Shown here piece after piece: positions 32,875 to 45,462 of a stretch of 64,000 nucleotides of DNA. How positions within the stretch are numbered: the stretch's first letter is position 1; each line of letters starts with the position of its first letter. Under the pieces are notes generated by a model. That model was not told the origin of the DNA, made no database searches, and saw nothing but the letters and a program-made list of their open reading frames with translations. Source of the DNA: Elymus sibiricus (lineage: Eukaryota > Streptophyta > Magnoliopsida > Poales > Poaceae); NCBI GenBank assembly GCA_039707655.1, contig CM077673.1, positions 265,774,288 to 265,838,287 of the forward strand, written 5' to 3'. A program made the translations under genes and the position numbers.

Positions 32875-33960
32875 ACCTCTCTTCGTCAACTATCGGTTAG
32901 CCTATGTTGAGCCTACATTTTTATCCGTTCACATGATGTGTGCTATTCTTGGAGTTCTATTTTTGTTTAGTTTGTTGTTTGAATAAAATACTCAGATCTA
33001 AAAATCTTCATTAAGAGAGAGAGTCCTCACATAGCTACTTAATTGTTTGACTACTCATTGATCTTCACTTATATCTTTTGAGAGTAGCTTGTCATTTACT
33101 CTTGTGCTTCACTTATATCCTATGAGTAAATTGTTGAATGAATTGAATACCATGAAGTTGAAATTATATGTTCATATCATGCCAAGTAGTAGCTTCACAT
33201 TGGGTTTAGAAAGTGAAATCTTTTTGAAGCTTGACAACCACAATATTGGTCATACAACCAATTCGTGAATGATTAGTATAAGGAAGAGAACTTTCACATA
33301 CAAATTTATTATCTTGGACATCTTCTATGATTGTGAATACCCATTAATTATTTTCAAACTTGAGCAAATTAGTTGAAGTTGGACAAGGAAGACAACGCAA
33401 TGAGTTATGGTTGTGTATATTTGCATAGAAGTTATATTGTTGTGGATCCTCCAACATGCGGTGCTTGTTTAGAACCTTTTCCTAGCCAACAATTCGTACT
33501 AAGTAGAGATAATACTTGTGTATCCAAATCCTTGAGCCAAGTTTATACCATAAGAGTCCACCATACCTACCTATATATGATATTTCACTGCCATTCCAAG
33601 TAAATTTGCATGTGCCACCTCTAAACATTCAAATAAACATCTGTTTTGTGTGCCTAGATGATACGTCCATTTTGCATCATGATTTCCTACTGTTATTTAC
33701 TTTGTTTTGTTGAATAATAATGCTTTGGGGAGTGATTCTAATGCCTTTTCTCTCATAATATGCAAGGTTTACACAAAGAGGGAGAATACCGGCAACTGGA
33801 ATTCTAGACCTAAGAAAAGCACATCAGAGATACCTATTCTACAAAACTCCAATGAAGCTGAAACTTTACGGAGATTATTTTTGTATTTAATAAAAAATAC
33901 TAGAGCAGAAAACAACCGGAGGGGGCCAGCCAGGTGGGCACAACCCACCAGGGCGCGCCA

Positions 33961-35752
33961 TGTTGGAAATATGCCCTAGAGGCAATGATAATTTAGTTAT
34001 TATCATATTTCCCTGTTCATGATAATCGTTTATTATCCATGCTATAATTGTATTAATTGGAAACACTAATACATGTGTGGATACATAGACAATAATGTGT
34101 CCCTAGTATGCCTCTAGTAGACTAGCTTGTTGTTCAGAGATGGTCAAGGTTTCCTGACCATAGACAATGAGTTGTCATCTGATAACGGGATCACATCATT
34201 AGTAGAATGATGTGATGGACAAGACCCAAACTATGAACATAGCATATGATCGCGTCAGTTTATTGCTATAGTTTTCTGCATGTCAAGTATCTGTTCCTAT
34301 AACCATGAGATCATGTAACTCACTTACACCGGAGGAATACCTTGTGTGTATCAAACGTCACAACGTAACTGGGTGACTATAAAGATGCTCTACAGGTATC
34401 TCCAAGGGTGTCTGTTGAGTGGACATGGATCGAGACTGGAATTTGTTACTCCGTATGACGGAGAGGTATCTCAGGGCCCACTCGGTAATACAACATCACA
34501 ATGAGCCTTGCAAGCAAAGTGACTAAAGAGTTAGCCACGGGATATTGTATTACAGAACGAATAAAGAGACTTGCCGATAACGAGATTGAACTAGGTATAG
34601 AGATACCGACGATCGAATCTCGGGCAAGTAACATACCGAAGAATAAAGGGAACATCATACGGGATTTACTGAATACTTGACATAGAGGTTCAACCGATAA
34701 ATATCTTTGTAGAATATGTAGGAACCAATATGGGCATCCAGGTCCCGCTATTGGTTATTGACCATAGAGGTGTCTCGGTCATCGTCTACATAGTTCTCGA
34801 ACCCGCAGGGTCTGCACACTTAACGTTCGGTGACGTTTCGGTAGTATTGAGATATATGTGTTGGTAACCGAAGGTTGTTCGGAATCCCGGATGAGATCCT
34901 GGACGTCACGAGGAGCTCCGGAATGGTCCGGAGTTAAAGATTTATATATAGGAAAGTGGTATTTGGGTTCCGGAAAAGTTTCGGGTATTTCCGGTAGTGT
35001 ACCGGGAGTGACGAATGGGTTCCGGGGGTCCACCGGGTGGGGCCCACCCACCCCGGGAGCCACATGGGCCCAAGAGGTGGCGCACCAGCCCCTAATGGGC
35101 TGGGGAACTGACACCATAAGGGCCCATATGCCCAAGAGAAAAAAAGGTGGAGATATGAAGGAATAGGACTCCTTCCTAATATGAATCCACTTCCTAGTAG
35201 GAAGTGGATTGGACTCCTCCTTGCCCTGGTTCAGCCGACCCCTAGGGGGAAGCCTAGGGAGGCTTGCTCCTCCCTCTCCCTCCTATATATACTAGAGGAA
35301 TAGAGCCCCAAAACCCACGGCCACGTGCTAGTTCTCTATTCTCTAGTTCCTCCACCAAATAGATTCCGGTAGTGCTTAGGCGAAGCCCTGCCGGGATAAC
35401 TCCACCATCACCACCACCACGCCGTCGTGCTGCTGGAGATCTTGTCTACCTCTCCACCCCCTCTTACTGGATCAAGAAGGCGGAGATTGTCATCGAGCTG
35501 TACGTGTGCTTAACGCGGAGGTGCCGTCCGTTCGGCGCTAGATCGGGACGGGTCGTGATTGGATCGCGGGACGGCTTGCGATTTGGATCGCGAAGATGTT
35601 CGACTACATCAACCGCGTTTCTTAACGCTTCCCGCTTAGCGATCTACAAGGGTACGTAGATCCACTCTCCCTCTCGTAGATGCTCATCACCATGGATAGA
35701 TCATGCGTGTGCGTAGGAAAAAAAATTGTTTCCCATGCAACGTTCCCCAACA
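33961..35752 (+). repeat. 5' LTR of Copia F (1792 bp)
   Basis: It begins TGTTGGAAATATGCCC and ends cgttccccaaca. A TATA box (ctatatata) is at about 35283-35291. Internal family landmarks are ccatgagatc, cgtcacaacgtaactgggtg and atctcgggcaagta. Open frames inside the LTR are not genes. Confidence 0.92.
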
Positions 35753-35753
35753 G

Positions 35754-35766
35754 TGGTATCAGAGCC
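35754..35766 (+). promoter_or_regulatory. Primer binding site (iMet tRNA) of Copia F
   Basis: tggtatcagagcc starts two bases after the LTR end. Confidence 0.9.
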
Positions 35767-37064
35767 AGGTTTATGCGTAGATGAGATCACGAGTAGAACA
35801 CAAAGGAGTTTGTGGGCGTTGATGCTCAGATTGCTTCCTCCCTTGGACTTTTCTTGATTCAGCGGTATTGTGGGATGAAGCGGCCCGGACCAACCTTAGT
35901 CATACGCTTACGAGAGACCGGTTCCATCAACTGACATGTGACTTTGTTGCATAAATATGGCTGGCGGGTGTCTGTCTCTCCCACTTTAATTGGATCGGAT
36001 TCGACAAAGGCGGTCCTTGAGAAGGTTGAATAGCAATTTGTGTATCACCGTTGTGGTTTTGCATAGGTAAGAATCGTTCTTGCTAGATACCCATAGCAGC
36101 CACCTAAAACATGCAACAACAATTAGAGGACATCTAACTTGTTTTTTGCAGGGTATGTTGTGATATGATATGGCCAATGACATTATGAGATATATGTGAT
36201 GTATGAGATGATCATGTTATGTATAGATAATCACGACTTGCATGTCGATGAGTACGGCAACCGGCTGGAGCCATAGGGTTGTCTTTAATTTATTTTCACC
36301 GTTTTGCTTTACTTTATCGCTATGAGTTAGCAATAGTTGTACAAGCAATAGTTGGAGCGACAACCTCATGGCGACACGTTGATGGAGATCAAGATGATGG
36401 AGATCATGGTGTCATGCTGGTGACGATGGAGATCATGACGGTGCTTTGGAGATGGAGATCAAAAGCACAAGTTCATGGCCATATCATGTCACTTATGATT
36501 TGCATGTGATGTTAATCCTTTTATGCATCTTATTTTGCTTAGGACGACGGTAGCATTATAAGGTGATCCCTGACTAAAATTTCAAGATAAAATTGTGTTC
36601 TCCCCGAGTGTGCACCGTTGCGAAAGTTCGTCGTTTCGAGACACCACGTGTTGATCGGGTGTGATAGACTCTACATTCACATACAACAGGTGCAAGCCAG
36701 TGTTGCACATGCGGAACACTCGGGTTAAACTTGACGAGCCTAGCATGTACAGACATGGCCTCGGAACACAAGAGACCGAAAGGTTGAACATGAGTCATAT
36801 AGTAGATATGATCAACATGAAGATGTTCACCATTGAAACCACCTCATCTCACGTGATGATCGGACTTGGGTTGGTGAATTTGGATCATGTGACACTCGAA
36901 TGACCAGAGGGATGTCAATTTGAGTGGGAGTTCTTTAGTAATATGATTAATTGAACTCATTATCATGAACATAGTCAAAATGTCTTTGCAAATTATGTTG
37001 TAGATCACTAGCTCACGCTGTAGCTCCCCTGTGTTTTTATACGTTCCTAGAGAAAATAGAGTTG
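35767..37064. other. Copia F untranslated leader
   Basis: About 1.3 kb lie between the primer site and the first recognisable gag codons. No ORF with family resemblance is seen. A long leader is usual in this family, where it contains packaging signals. Confidence 0.6.
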
Positions 37065-37795
37065 AAAGATGATGGTAGCAATAATGCGGACTGGGTCCGT
37101 GATCTGAGGATTGTCCTCATTTGCTGCACAGAAGGCTTATGTCCTTAATGCACCGCTCGGTGCGCCACCCCCTCAAGCGTCGTCTGTAGATGTTGTGAAC
37201 ATCTGACAGGCACGTTTTGATGACTACTTGATAGTTCAGTGCGTCATGCCTTACGGCTTAGAATTGTGGCTGCAAAACGTTTTGAACGTCACGGAACATA
37301 TGAGATGTTCTAAGAGCTGAAATTGGGATCTCAGGCTCGTGCCCGTGTTGAGAGGTATGAGACCTCCAACAAGATTATTTGCCTGCAAGATGAAGGAGAA
37401 TAGCTCAATCGGTGAGCATGTTCTCAGATTGTCTGGGTGCTACAATCGCTTGAATCGAGTGGGAGTTGATCTTCCAGATAAGATAGTGGTTGATATAGTT
37501 CTCCAAGTCACTGTCACAAAGCTACTAGAGCTTCGTGATGAACTATGAAATGCCAGGGATGGAAATAATGATCCCCGAGCTATTCGCGATGTTTGACACC
37601 GCGAAGGTAGAAATCAAGAAGGAGCATCAAGTGTTGATGGTTAGTAAAACCACTAGTTTCGAGAAGGGCAAGGGCAAGGAGGGAAACTTCATGGATAGCA
37701 AGCCAGTTGCTGCTCCAGTAAAGAAACCCAAGGTTGAACCCAAACCCGAGACTGAGTGCTTCTATTATGAGGAGAACAGTCGCTGAAGTGGAACA
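37065..37795 (+). pseudogene. Copia F gag remnant
   Basis: Broken frames retain gag motifs: a W-x-RDLRIVL start near 37090, RFDDYLIVQCVMPYG near 37210-37250, RLSGCYNRLNRVGVDLPD near 37420, and a Lys-rich stretch before a decayed zinc knuckle (ECFYYEENSR near 37760) that has lost its second Cys. Stops and frameshifts occur about every 100-250 bp, so no capsid protein can be made. Gag would form the cytoplasmic virus-like particle. Confidence 0.8.
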
Positions 37796-39130
37796 ACCCT
37801 AGATACTTGGTAGATAAGAAGGCTGGCAACGTCAACGAAAGTATATTTGATATACATATTATTGATGTGTACCTTACTAGTACTCCTAGTAGCACCTGGG
37901 TATTAGATACCGGTTCAGTTGCTAATGTTAGTAACTCGAAATAAAAGCTACGGAATAAACGGAGACTAGCTAAGGGCGAGGTGACGATGTGTGTTGGAAG
38001 TGTTTCCAAGGTTGATGTGATCACCATCGCACGCGCCCTCTACCTTCGGGATTAGTGTTGAGCCTAAAAGTTATTTGGTGTTTTTGTCGAGCATGAACAT
38101 GATTGGATCGTGTTTATTGCAATACGGTTATTCATTTAAGTCAGAGAATAATGGTTATTCTGTTTACATGAATAATACCTTCAATGGTCATGCACCCAAT
38201 GTGAATGGTTCATTGAATCTCGATCGTTGTGATACACAATTTCATAATATTGATGCCAAAAGATGCAAAGTTAATAATGATAGTACCACATACTTGTGGC
38301 ACTGCCGCTAAAGGTCATATTGGTGTAAAGCGCATCCAGAAACTCCATGCTGATGGATCTTTGGACTCAATCGATTTCGAATCGGTTGAGACATGCGGAC
38401 CATGCCTCATGGGCAAGATGACTAAAACCCCGTTTTCCGGCTTGATGGAGCTGGCAAGTGACCTATTGGAAATGATATATGTTGATGTATGCGGTCCAAT
38501 GAGTGTTGAGGCGTGCGGTGGATATCGCTATTTTCTTACCTTCACTGATGATTTGAGTAGATATGGGGATATTTACTTAATGAAACACAAGTCTGAAACG
38601 TTTGAAAAGTTCAAACAAATTCAGAGTGAAGTTTGAGATCATTGTGACAAGAAGATAAAATGTATACGATATGATCGTGGAGGTAAATATCTGAGTTACG
38701 AGTTTGGTATGCAACTTAAGACAATGTGGAAATTGTTTCACAACTCACGCCACCTGGAACACCATAGTGTGATGGTGTGTCCGAACGTCGTAGTCGTGCT
38801 CTATTGGATATGGTCCATACTATGATGTCTCTTATCATTTTTCCACTATCGTTTTGGGGTTATGCATTAGAGACAACTACATTCACTTTAAAATAGGGCA
38901 CTATTTAAGTCCGTTGAGATGACACCGTATGAATTTTGGTTTGGCTGAAACCTAAGCTGTCATTTCTCAGAGTTTGGGAATGCGACGCTTATGTTTGATA
39001 AGGTCGAACCCAAAGCGGAAAAATGCATCTTCATAAGATACCCTAAGGAAATAGTTGGGTATACCTTCTATTTCAGATCCAAGGGCAAAGTGTTTGTTGC
39101 TTAAAATGGGTCCTTTCTCGAGAAAAGGTT
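37796..39130 (+). pseudogene. Copia F protease and integrase remnant
   Basis: The aspartic protease signature WVLDTGS lies near 37898. Gag-pre-integrase (YLWHCR, GHIGVKRIQKLHADGS, CGPCLMGKMTKTPFSG) is near 38290-38450. The integrase core start (VDVCGPMSVEACGGYRYF, TFTDDLSRY) is near 38480-38570. Later integrase pieces are split among frames: LLDMV near 38800, SFWGYALE near 38850, EPKAEKC near 39010 and GYTFYFRSKGKVFVA near 39058. Domain order protease-integrase-RT confirms Copia rather than Gypsy. Several frameshifts are present. Confidence 0.82.
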
Positions 39131-40680
39131 TCTCTCAAAAGAATTGAGTCGGAGGAAGGTAGAACTTGATGAGGTTATTGAACCGTCACTTCAGTTGGAT
39201 GGTAGCACGATGCAGAAAGACGTTTCTGTGGCGCCTACACCGAATGAAGAAGAAGTTAATGATGATGATCATGACACTTCGGATCAAGTTACCACCGAAC
39301 CTTGTAGGCCGACAAGAACTCATACCACCTCTGAGTGGTACTTCAATCCTGTCTTGGAGATCATGTTGTTAGACAACAGTGAACCTACGAGCTATGAAGA
39401 AGTGATGGTGGGCCCGGATTCCAAAAAATGGCTAGGAGCCATGAAATCCGAGAAAGGATCCATGTATGAAAACCAAGTAGAGACTTTGGTAGACTTGCCC
39501 ATTGAACGGCAGGCCGTTGAGTACAAATGGACCAATAAGAAGAAGACAGACGCTGATGGTAAATGTCACCATTTATAAAGCCCGACTTGTCGCAAAGAAG
39601 TTTCCGACAAGTTCAAGGAGTTGACTACGATGAGACTTTCTCACCCGTAGCGATGCTAAGAGTCTGTTGGAATTATGTTAGCAGTTGCTGCATTGTTCGA
39701 TTATGAAATCTGGCAGATGGATGTCAAAACATCGTTTCCTTAATGGTTTCCTTGAGGAAAGGTTGTATGTGATACAACCGGAAGGTTTTGTCAGTCCTAA
39801 GGATGCTAATATGTGTGCAAGCTTCAGCAATCCTTTTATGGACTAGAGCAAGCATCTTGGAGTTGGAATATACGCTTTGATGAGGTGATCAAAGTTTTGG
39901 GTCTATACAAAGTTTATGAGAAACTTGTATTTACAATAAAGTGAGTGGGAGCACTATAGAATTTCTAATAAGTATATGTGGATGACATATTGTTGATCAG
40001 AAATGATGTAGAATTTCTGGAAAGCATAAAGGGTTGTTTGAATGGAGTTTTTCAAAGGAAAACCTGGGATGAAGCTACTTAAATATTGGGCATCAGGATC
40101 TATAGAGATAGATCAAGACGTCTGATAAGACTTTCAATGAGTACATACCTTGACAAGATTTTGAAAGAATTCAAAATGGATCAGCCAAAGAAAGAGTTCT
40201 TGCCTGATTTGTAAGGTGTGGAGTTGAGTGAGACTCAAAGCTCGACCACGGTAGAAGAAAGAGAAAGGACGAAGGTCGTCCCCTATGTCTTATCCATAGG
40301 CTCTGTATAGTATGCCATGCTGTGTACCGCACCTGGTGTGTGCCTTGCCATGAGTCTGTCAAGGGTTACAAGAGTGGTCCAGGAGTGGATCACAGGACAA
40401 CGGTCAAAATTATCCTTAGTAAATAAAGGACTAAGGAAATGTTTCTCGATTATGGACGTGATAAAGAGTTCATCGTAAAGGGTTACGTCGATGCAAGCTT
40501 TCACACCAATCCGGATAATTCTGAGTAGCAATCCGGATACGTATAGTGGAGCAGTCATTTGGAATAGCTCCAAGTGGAGTGTGGTAGCCTCTGTAGTATG
40601 ACATATAGATTTGCAAAGAACACACAGATCTGAATGTTGCAGACCGTTGACTAGAACCTCACTCACATGCAAAACAAGAT
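39131..40680 (+). pseudogene. Copia F reverse transcriptase / RNase H remnant
   Basis: The frame at 39144-39578 carries the acidic linker and RT start (SRRKVELDEVIEPSLQL, KKWLGAMKSEKGSMYENQVE). Later pieces show DETFSPVAML near 39630, QMDVK near 39715, the catalytic YVDDILL near 39970, LDKILKEF near 40150 and an RNase H piece GYVDASFHTNPDNS near 40483. The last part of RNase H seems shortened before the purine tract. Many single-base frameshifts and stops make it non-functional. Confidence 0.82.
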
Positions 40681-40773
40681 CGAACCCCAGAACTCATTGG
40701 GTGTTAGATTCATTACAATGTTAATCACATGGTTATGTGAGCTAGATAATTGACTCTAGTGCAAGTGGGAGAC

Positions 40774-41064
40774 TGTTGGAAATATGCCCTAGAGGCAATA
40801 ATAATTTAGTTACTATCATATTTCCTTGTTCATGATAATCATTTATTATCTATGCTATAATTGTATTAATTGGAAACACTAATACATGTGTGGATACATA
40901 GACAACAATGTGTCCCTAGTATGCCTCTAGTAGACTAGCTTGTTGATCAGAGATGGTCAAGGTTTCCTGACCATAGACAATGAGTTGTCATCTGATAACG
41001 GGATCACATCATTAGGAGAATGATGTGATGGACAAGACCCAAACTATGAACATAGCATATGATC
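40774..41064 (+). repeat. Start of the 3' LTR of Copia F (interrupted)
   Basis: 291 bp aligned to 33961-34251, ending at catatgatc, where TGTAACGACCCG of element E begins. The rest of this LTR is expected beyond the window end. Confidence 0.9.
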
Positions 41065-43690
41065 TGTAACGACCCGAATCTGATAAGATTCCATGTCTCT
41101 GTGGTTACCATGCTAGTCCCTGGATCGATTCGCTAGCACACACAGTACATGAGAATATCAAATAACAAGTGCATCATTTACTACAACGTATGATCCAATG
41201 TATTACAATCTCGTAGCACATAGCTAACTTTATTAAATAACGACAGCGGAAATGTAGCATAAACAAACGATGAATCCCATCAATGCCCACTCGCGAAAAT
41301 GTTGAGTGAAGACTCGCGACCCTACTGTATCTCACTGATCATCTGAAAATCCTGCAACATGATAAGTTGCAGGCACAAAGGGTCAATACATTGAATGCAT
41401 TGGCAAATCACACATAATGATATATAGCAAACCTACATCTACAAGCAAGGTATGACAAACCTAACACTCATGTTGGTTTGCAGAAGTATGTCTTCACCTA
41501 CCTCCACTAACTGATCAAGGTTCACACACCACAACAACCTAACCCGCAAAATAGAAAACACAATCCTACGATGGGATGACAAAGATCTTCAAGATGTATC
41601 AAGTGCGCTCAGTCGATGGCGCATTCAATGGGGACTCCAAAGCGCTCAGCCATCAACGCATTCACCGGATTTAAGTCCTGACAACTCAAGTGCACTCAGC
41701 CATGGCACATTCTCTAGGGTCAATAGAGCGCTCAGCCAGTGACGCATTCACTCGAGCAAAAGCCCCGAACCTACAGCTATAAACAGATAGGCTCACCACT
41801 TCCACGAATAACTCAACACCCAACTACATCTACCACAACAATCCAAGCATATGTCAAAGCATACAAACAACACATGCATAGTAGAAATAGATGAGGATAA
41901 TCAAAAGTGCAAACTTGCCTTGAACGGTGCTGAAGTATTCTAACGCTTAATTCTGATCCGCTTCACACTCCGGACAATCTATACATCCAACGAAAACATC
42001 GATAAATAAACCGTACTCATAACACTAAAATAAAATCAACAGCAAACAATTCAATTAAAACTCCAATAACAGACAAATAGCAGTAGGTATTTATTATCTA
42101 CATGCTACTATAATCACAATGCAAAAAGAATCAAATAAATTGAGTGGACGGTTTGAAAGATATGGCCTCCGGAAGGTTGAATTCAAATTTAAACAATGAA
42201 AAAGTTTGAAATTTTGGTCCAATGTATTCTAATGATCAATATGAGTACACAGGAAAAAGAATCGACGAATTTCGATTTACGGATCTCAAGTTATAGCTAA
42301 ATGAAAATTTGATTTGAATCTGCCAAAATTGCTGGAAATGTTGCTGTGGTCACTGTGGCGTTGCCACATGGCGCAACGTGAATGGTCGCAGGGTGTTCGC
42401 TTTGGTGGCTAACTGGCGGATGTGCGGCATATAACAGAAAACGGGTCGGTAGTTAAAAAAAATTGTGATCTAATCTTGGCCGTCACAGGGAGATCAGACG
42501 GTTGAGGAGGGCTCACCAGAAACAGAGGGGAGGTGCGTCGCCGGACTTGAAGAAGAACGGCGCGGGCGGCTTGGAACCGACGATTCCGACGGCTGCGGGG
42601 CTCGCAGGGGCTCGCGAATGATGGGACAAGGTTACACGAGCGTCGGTGAAGTCGAACACGTCCGCAGGGATGACCGGGGCTTCCTCTGGCGTCGGTGGTG
42701 AGCGGCTGGAGTCAAGGTCGGCTTCGGCTTGCTCCGGTTAACGTTCGTGTGCTCGAGTGGGTTCTACACTGTGTGAAACAAGAGATGAGGGAGATAGAGG
42801 GAACCAAGGGAACACGACAGGGAAAACAGGTGGTGCTTGGAACCCGCGGTGGCGACGAAATCAACTGGCGGAAGTGCTTCTGACGGCGAAGCTCCAGCGA
42901 GATCAGGGCAACTGGTATGGGCGATACCGTGCACGGGAGATCAATATTTGGCGAAAAATCGGACGAGCCGGAGGTGTAGATTACTTATAAGGATGTGGTA
43001 GTGCGGTAGGGACAGCAGATCGATCCAATTCGATCGAATCGGGTTCGAAAGCAGAGGGAATCTCGTGTGTGAGGAGGAGATCGCCTGGAGCTGGGAGATG
43101 ACACGCAGGCCAGGGTGGTCAGTGGCTGTGAGGAAAAAAAACAAAGAGAGAGATCTGCGTGGTTTGGCTGCGCCGAAATGGGCCGGCCTACTACCGACTG
43201 CGCACTGAGCTATAAATAGAAATGGGCTGCCCCTGTATAGCCCGATAAATAGTATACTCTGAGAATTATAATACTCTACAGGGCAGCTATTTGGCTGAAA
43301 TATAAAACAACATTCCTTCCTAAAACAAATCCCACAACACACAGTAAAATATGATAGCAATCTTATAAAACAGTGAATTTTTTTCCATGTCAAATAAAAG
43401 TTTGAAAAATATTTTTATGCAGCAAGTGCTAATAAAAAGCACCAAAACCAACTCTATAAATCTGACTTTAAAAAAATCTCAAATTAAATACTGAGTACTA
43501 TAGATAATATTCTTAGCATTTTGCAACTATAATTAATAGGGAAGAAGTCATATTATCTCCACTCCAAATATTTTTCCTTGAGTTGGAAAACACTTTGTAT
43601 ATTCAAAAAAAAATTCAAATATGCATAGAAATCATGATGCGAAAGAATGATCCTGTTAACATTCCAAATCTGAAAATCTGGGATGTTACA
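41065..43690 (-). repeat. Element E, LTR copy 1 (2626 bp)
   Basis: Complete. A minus-strand TATA-like ctatttatag lies at about 43209-43218. It contains a gcgctcag minisatellite at 41605-41757. The 59333-61725 copy has a 16-bp local expansion near 60200 (gaattcaaattcgaat) not present here near 42180. Confidence 0.9.
41605..41757. repeat. gcgctcag minisatellite within the E LTR
   Basis: Four irregular units (41605, 41642, 41692, 41728) share gcgctcagyca..gcgcattc with 36-50 bp spacing. The same array recurs near 59618-59770. Confidence 0.8.
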
Positions 43691-43707
43691 CATCATCCCC
43701 CCTTAGA
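43691..43707 (-). promoter_or_regulatory. Polypurine tract of element E, interior 1
   Basis: The minus strand reads ctaaggggggatgatg directly before the LTR. In interior 2 the equivalent (61726-61740) is altered (cattctaaggtgggtag type). Confidence 0.75.
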
Positions 43708-44982
43708 ATGAATCTCGTCCTCAAGATTCGGGTTGGATAGCAAAGGTTTAAGATGGGAACTTGATAAAATCCATATTCCAAGGTTTCTAGGCTTAGTCAA
43801 TCCATATATCCAAAACTCCCTTGACATGCACAAATATGATGCACCAATATTGATAGAACGGTCATGATATTGGAACTTAATTAAAATCTTACCGAAGATT
43901 GGTGCATTATTAGCTCTTCCCGCCATCGTGTGGTTCACCTGTCCCGTTTCAGCGTGATCAGGCCCCTCTTCTCTGGAACTCCCATTGTCATAATTCATGT
44001 CCTTCAACATAGGACATTTGTTCGAATAATGCCCTAGGTTTCTGCACCTATAACAAAGTAACTGACTTATATCCTTCTTGGTGGGCGTCAGAGGGTCCTG
44101 GTTGTTGTTCTCATTCCTCTGTCCATTGTGGTTGTGCCCATTGCCATTGTGATGATTATGTACATCGTGGTTATTACCGTTATACATGTCCACTTCAGAA
44201 TCATAGTACTCAGAAGATGTTGACGAATTACGATGCTTCTGCTGATCTCTAGTGTTGAACTCTGTTTCGCTTGCCTCCCTTTTGCGATTCTCCACCTCTT
44301 GGTGTTTGCCTTAAAGTACAATAGCCTTCTCAATAAGCTCCTGACAGTTGTTGAAAGTTGCCACCGTTAACTGAACACCCAACTCATCATCGAGACCCTC
44401 TAAGAACTTCTCCTGTCTCGCTGCATCAGTGTTAACATCGTTAGGCGCATAACGTGCAAGCTTATTGAATTCCTCCACATATGCATTCAGAGTGCGACCT
44501 CCCTGACGCAAGCTGCGAAACTCCTTCTTTTTCAGACTCATGACACCAGCAGACACATGTGCAGCGTGGAAACCTACCTGGAATTGCGCCCAAGTGATAG
44601 TAGCAATAGGGTAAGTGACCAAATAATTGTCCCACCATGCTGCGGCTGGTCCTTCTAACAGATGCGAGGCAAACCTCACTCTCTCTGCATCAGTGCTACC
44701 AGCAGTCTCCAAATTCCTATTAACTGAGTGAAGCCAATCATCAGCCACGATAGGTTCAGGTGTGCTAGAAAACCTCTGGGGATTCAACCTCAAAAACCGA
44801 GTAAGTGCATCGACTGGGGGTGGTGGTGGTGGTGGATTGTTGTTGTTGTTCCCCATGTTCTGAGTGAGCACCTGGATCAACTGGGCCTGTCCTTGAAGAA
44901 TCTGCTGCACATATGGTGGTACGTCATTGTCATTGTTGCCTCCTCCTGAACCCCTGTCTCTAGTCTCACATCTCGGCGGCAT
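43693..44982 (-). pseudogene. Element E gag, copy 1 (one nonsense codon)
   Basis: From a likely ATG at 44982 (MPPRCETRDRG): Asn/Pro-rich leader, Retrotrans_gag domain (GPAAAWWDNYLV, ITWAQFQVGFHAAHV, MSLKKKEFRSLRQGGR, YVEEFNKLARYAPND), then a CCHC zinc knuckle CYRCRNLGHYSNKC near 44040, and a tail reaching the purine tract. A TAA at 44311-44313 stops the frame, but the same frame is open on both sides. Copy 2 has a Glu codon there. No protease, RT or integrase follows. The upstream extension to 45102 (MSEFIVLV) is hydrophobic and probably untranslated. Confidence 0.85.
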
Positions 44983-45444
44983 CTGGTGGGCAAGAATTAG
45001 ATGAGATATAGATAGAAGTAGGCCTAAGGGAAAAACACTACCCATATGCTCATGATGGCAATAAAAACTCCAAATCAACACCAAAACAATGAATTCAGAC
45101 AAATCGCCAAAGCAATCCTACGGTAGTCACATCAAAAGAGCACATATGATCAATCAAACCACACAAACACAAGCAGAACCTACAGGTAAGGTCATATCCA
45201 CAAAGAGATATGATCTCATCAAACTACAGGTGGATTGTTTATCAAACTCTAAATAATATTGGTGGTCTGGCAGCTAAAAGCTCCTCAAATGAAACTAATA
45301 TAACTACAGGGGTCATTTACATTTGAAAAGAGAAGGTATAAGTACAAGAGTAAAAACTAACAAGTGGAGTAAGGTTGCAAAATAAGTTTTCACTCCTATG
45401 GCTTTTACTACTCCATTTTCTAGGGTCACGACCTACAGTCAACA

Positions 45445-45460
45445 CATTGCTCTGATACCA
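45445..45460 (-). promoter_or_regulatory. Primer binding site of element E, interior 1
   Basis: Minus-strand TGGTATCAGAGCAATG (iMet type), two bases from the LTR at 45463. The interior 2 copy (63482-63497) has GAACAATG instead of GAGCAATG. Confidence 0.88.
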
Positions 45461-45462
45461 TC

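Larger units (their letters stand above)
31462..33658. other. Non-coding 3' internal region of element C with diverged tandem repeats
   Basis: Unit 1 is about 31630-32160 and unit 2 about 32350-32875. Shared landmarks are acagaaac..ttt, tactggarc, ctgaaatttttacaca, cagactgttct, cttgtcttg.cagtac and aagcttggggatgc. Each unit ends with a hairpin. No ORF is supported. Confidence 0.75.
31056..33960 (+). mobile_element. Element C: non-autonomous LTR element, internal part and start of 3' LTR
   Basis: The internal sequence matches element S from about 51200 to 53800: the C-terminal ORF half, two tandem repeat units with hairpins, and the tail. At 33659 it passes directly into an LTR starting TGATACGTCCATTTTGCATC (same type as G), without the polypurine tract and roughly 1 kb of tail present in S. 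The LTR is cut at 33960 by Copia element F. The left side is cut by Gypsy D. The orientation is plus. Confidence 0.8.
33961..41064 (+). mobile_element. Copia element F (BARE1/WIS/Angela-like), 3' LTR interrupted
   Basis: The 5' LTR is 33961-35752, the iMet primer site follows, then a degenerate gag-pol (37065-40680), a purine tract (aagtgggagac, 40763-40773) and the first 291 bp of the 3' LTR (40774-41064), where gag-only element E is inserted. The LTR start TGTTGGAAATATGCCCTAGA is the hallmark of the BARE1/WIS/Angela group. About eight mismatches in the 291 bp shared by the LTRs were counted by eye. The left target flank is cgcca (33956-33960) within the LTR of element C. Confidence 0.9.

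Noticed and set aside
35372..35659. 95-codon ORF in the Copia F LTR
   Set aside because: Lies wholly inside the LTR near the transcript start; no family member encodes a protein there.
45005..45102. Hydrophobic N-terminal extension of E gag as a signal peptide
   Set aside because: It precedes the natural MPPR/MSPR start, shows no gag resemblance and gag is not secreted; likely leader sequence read by chance.
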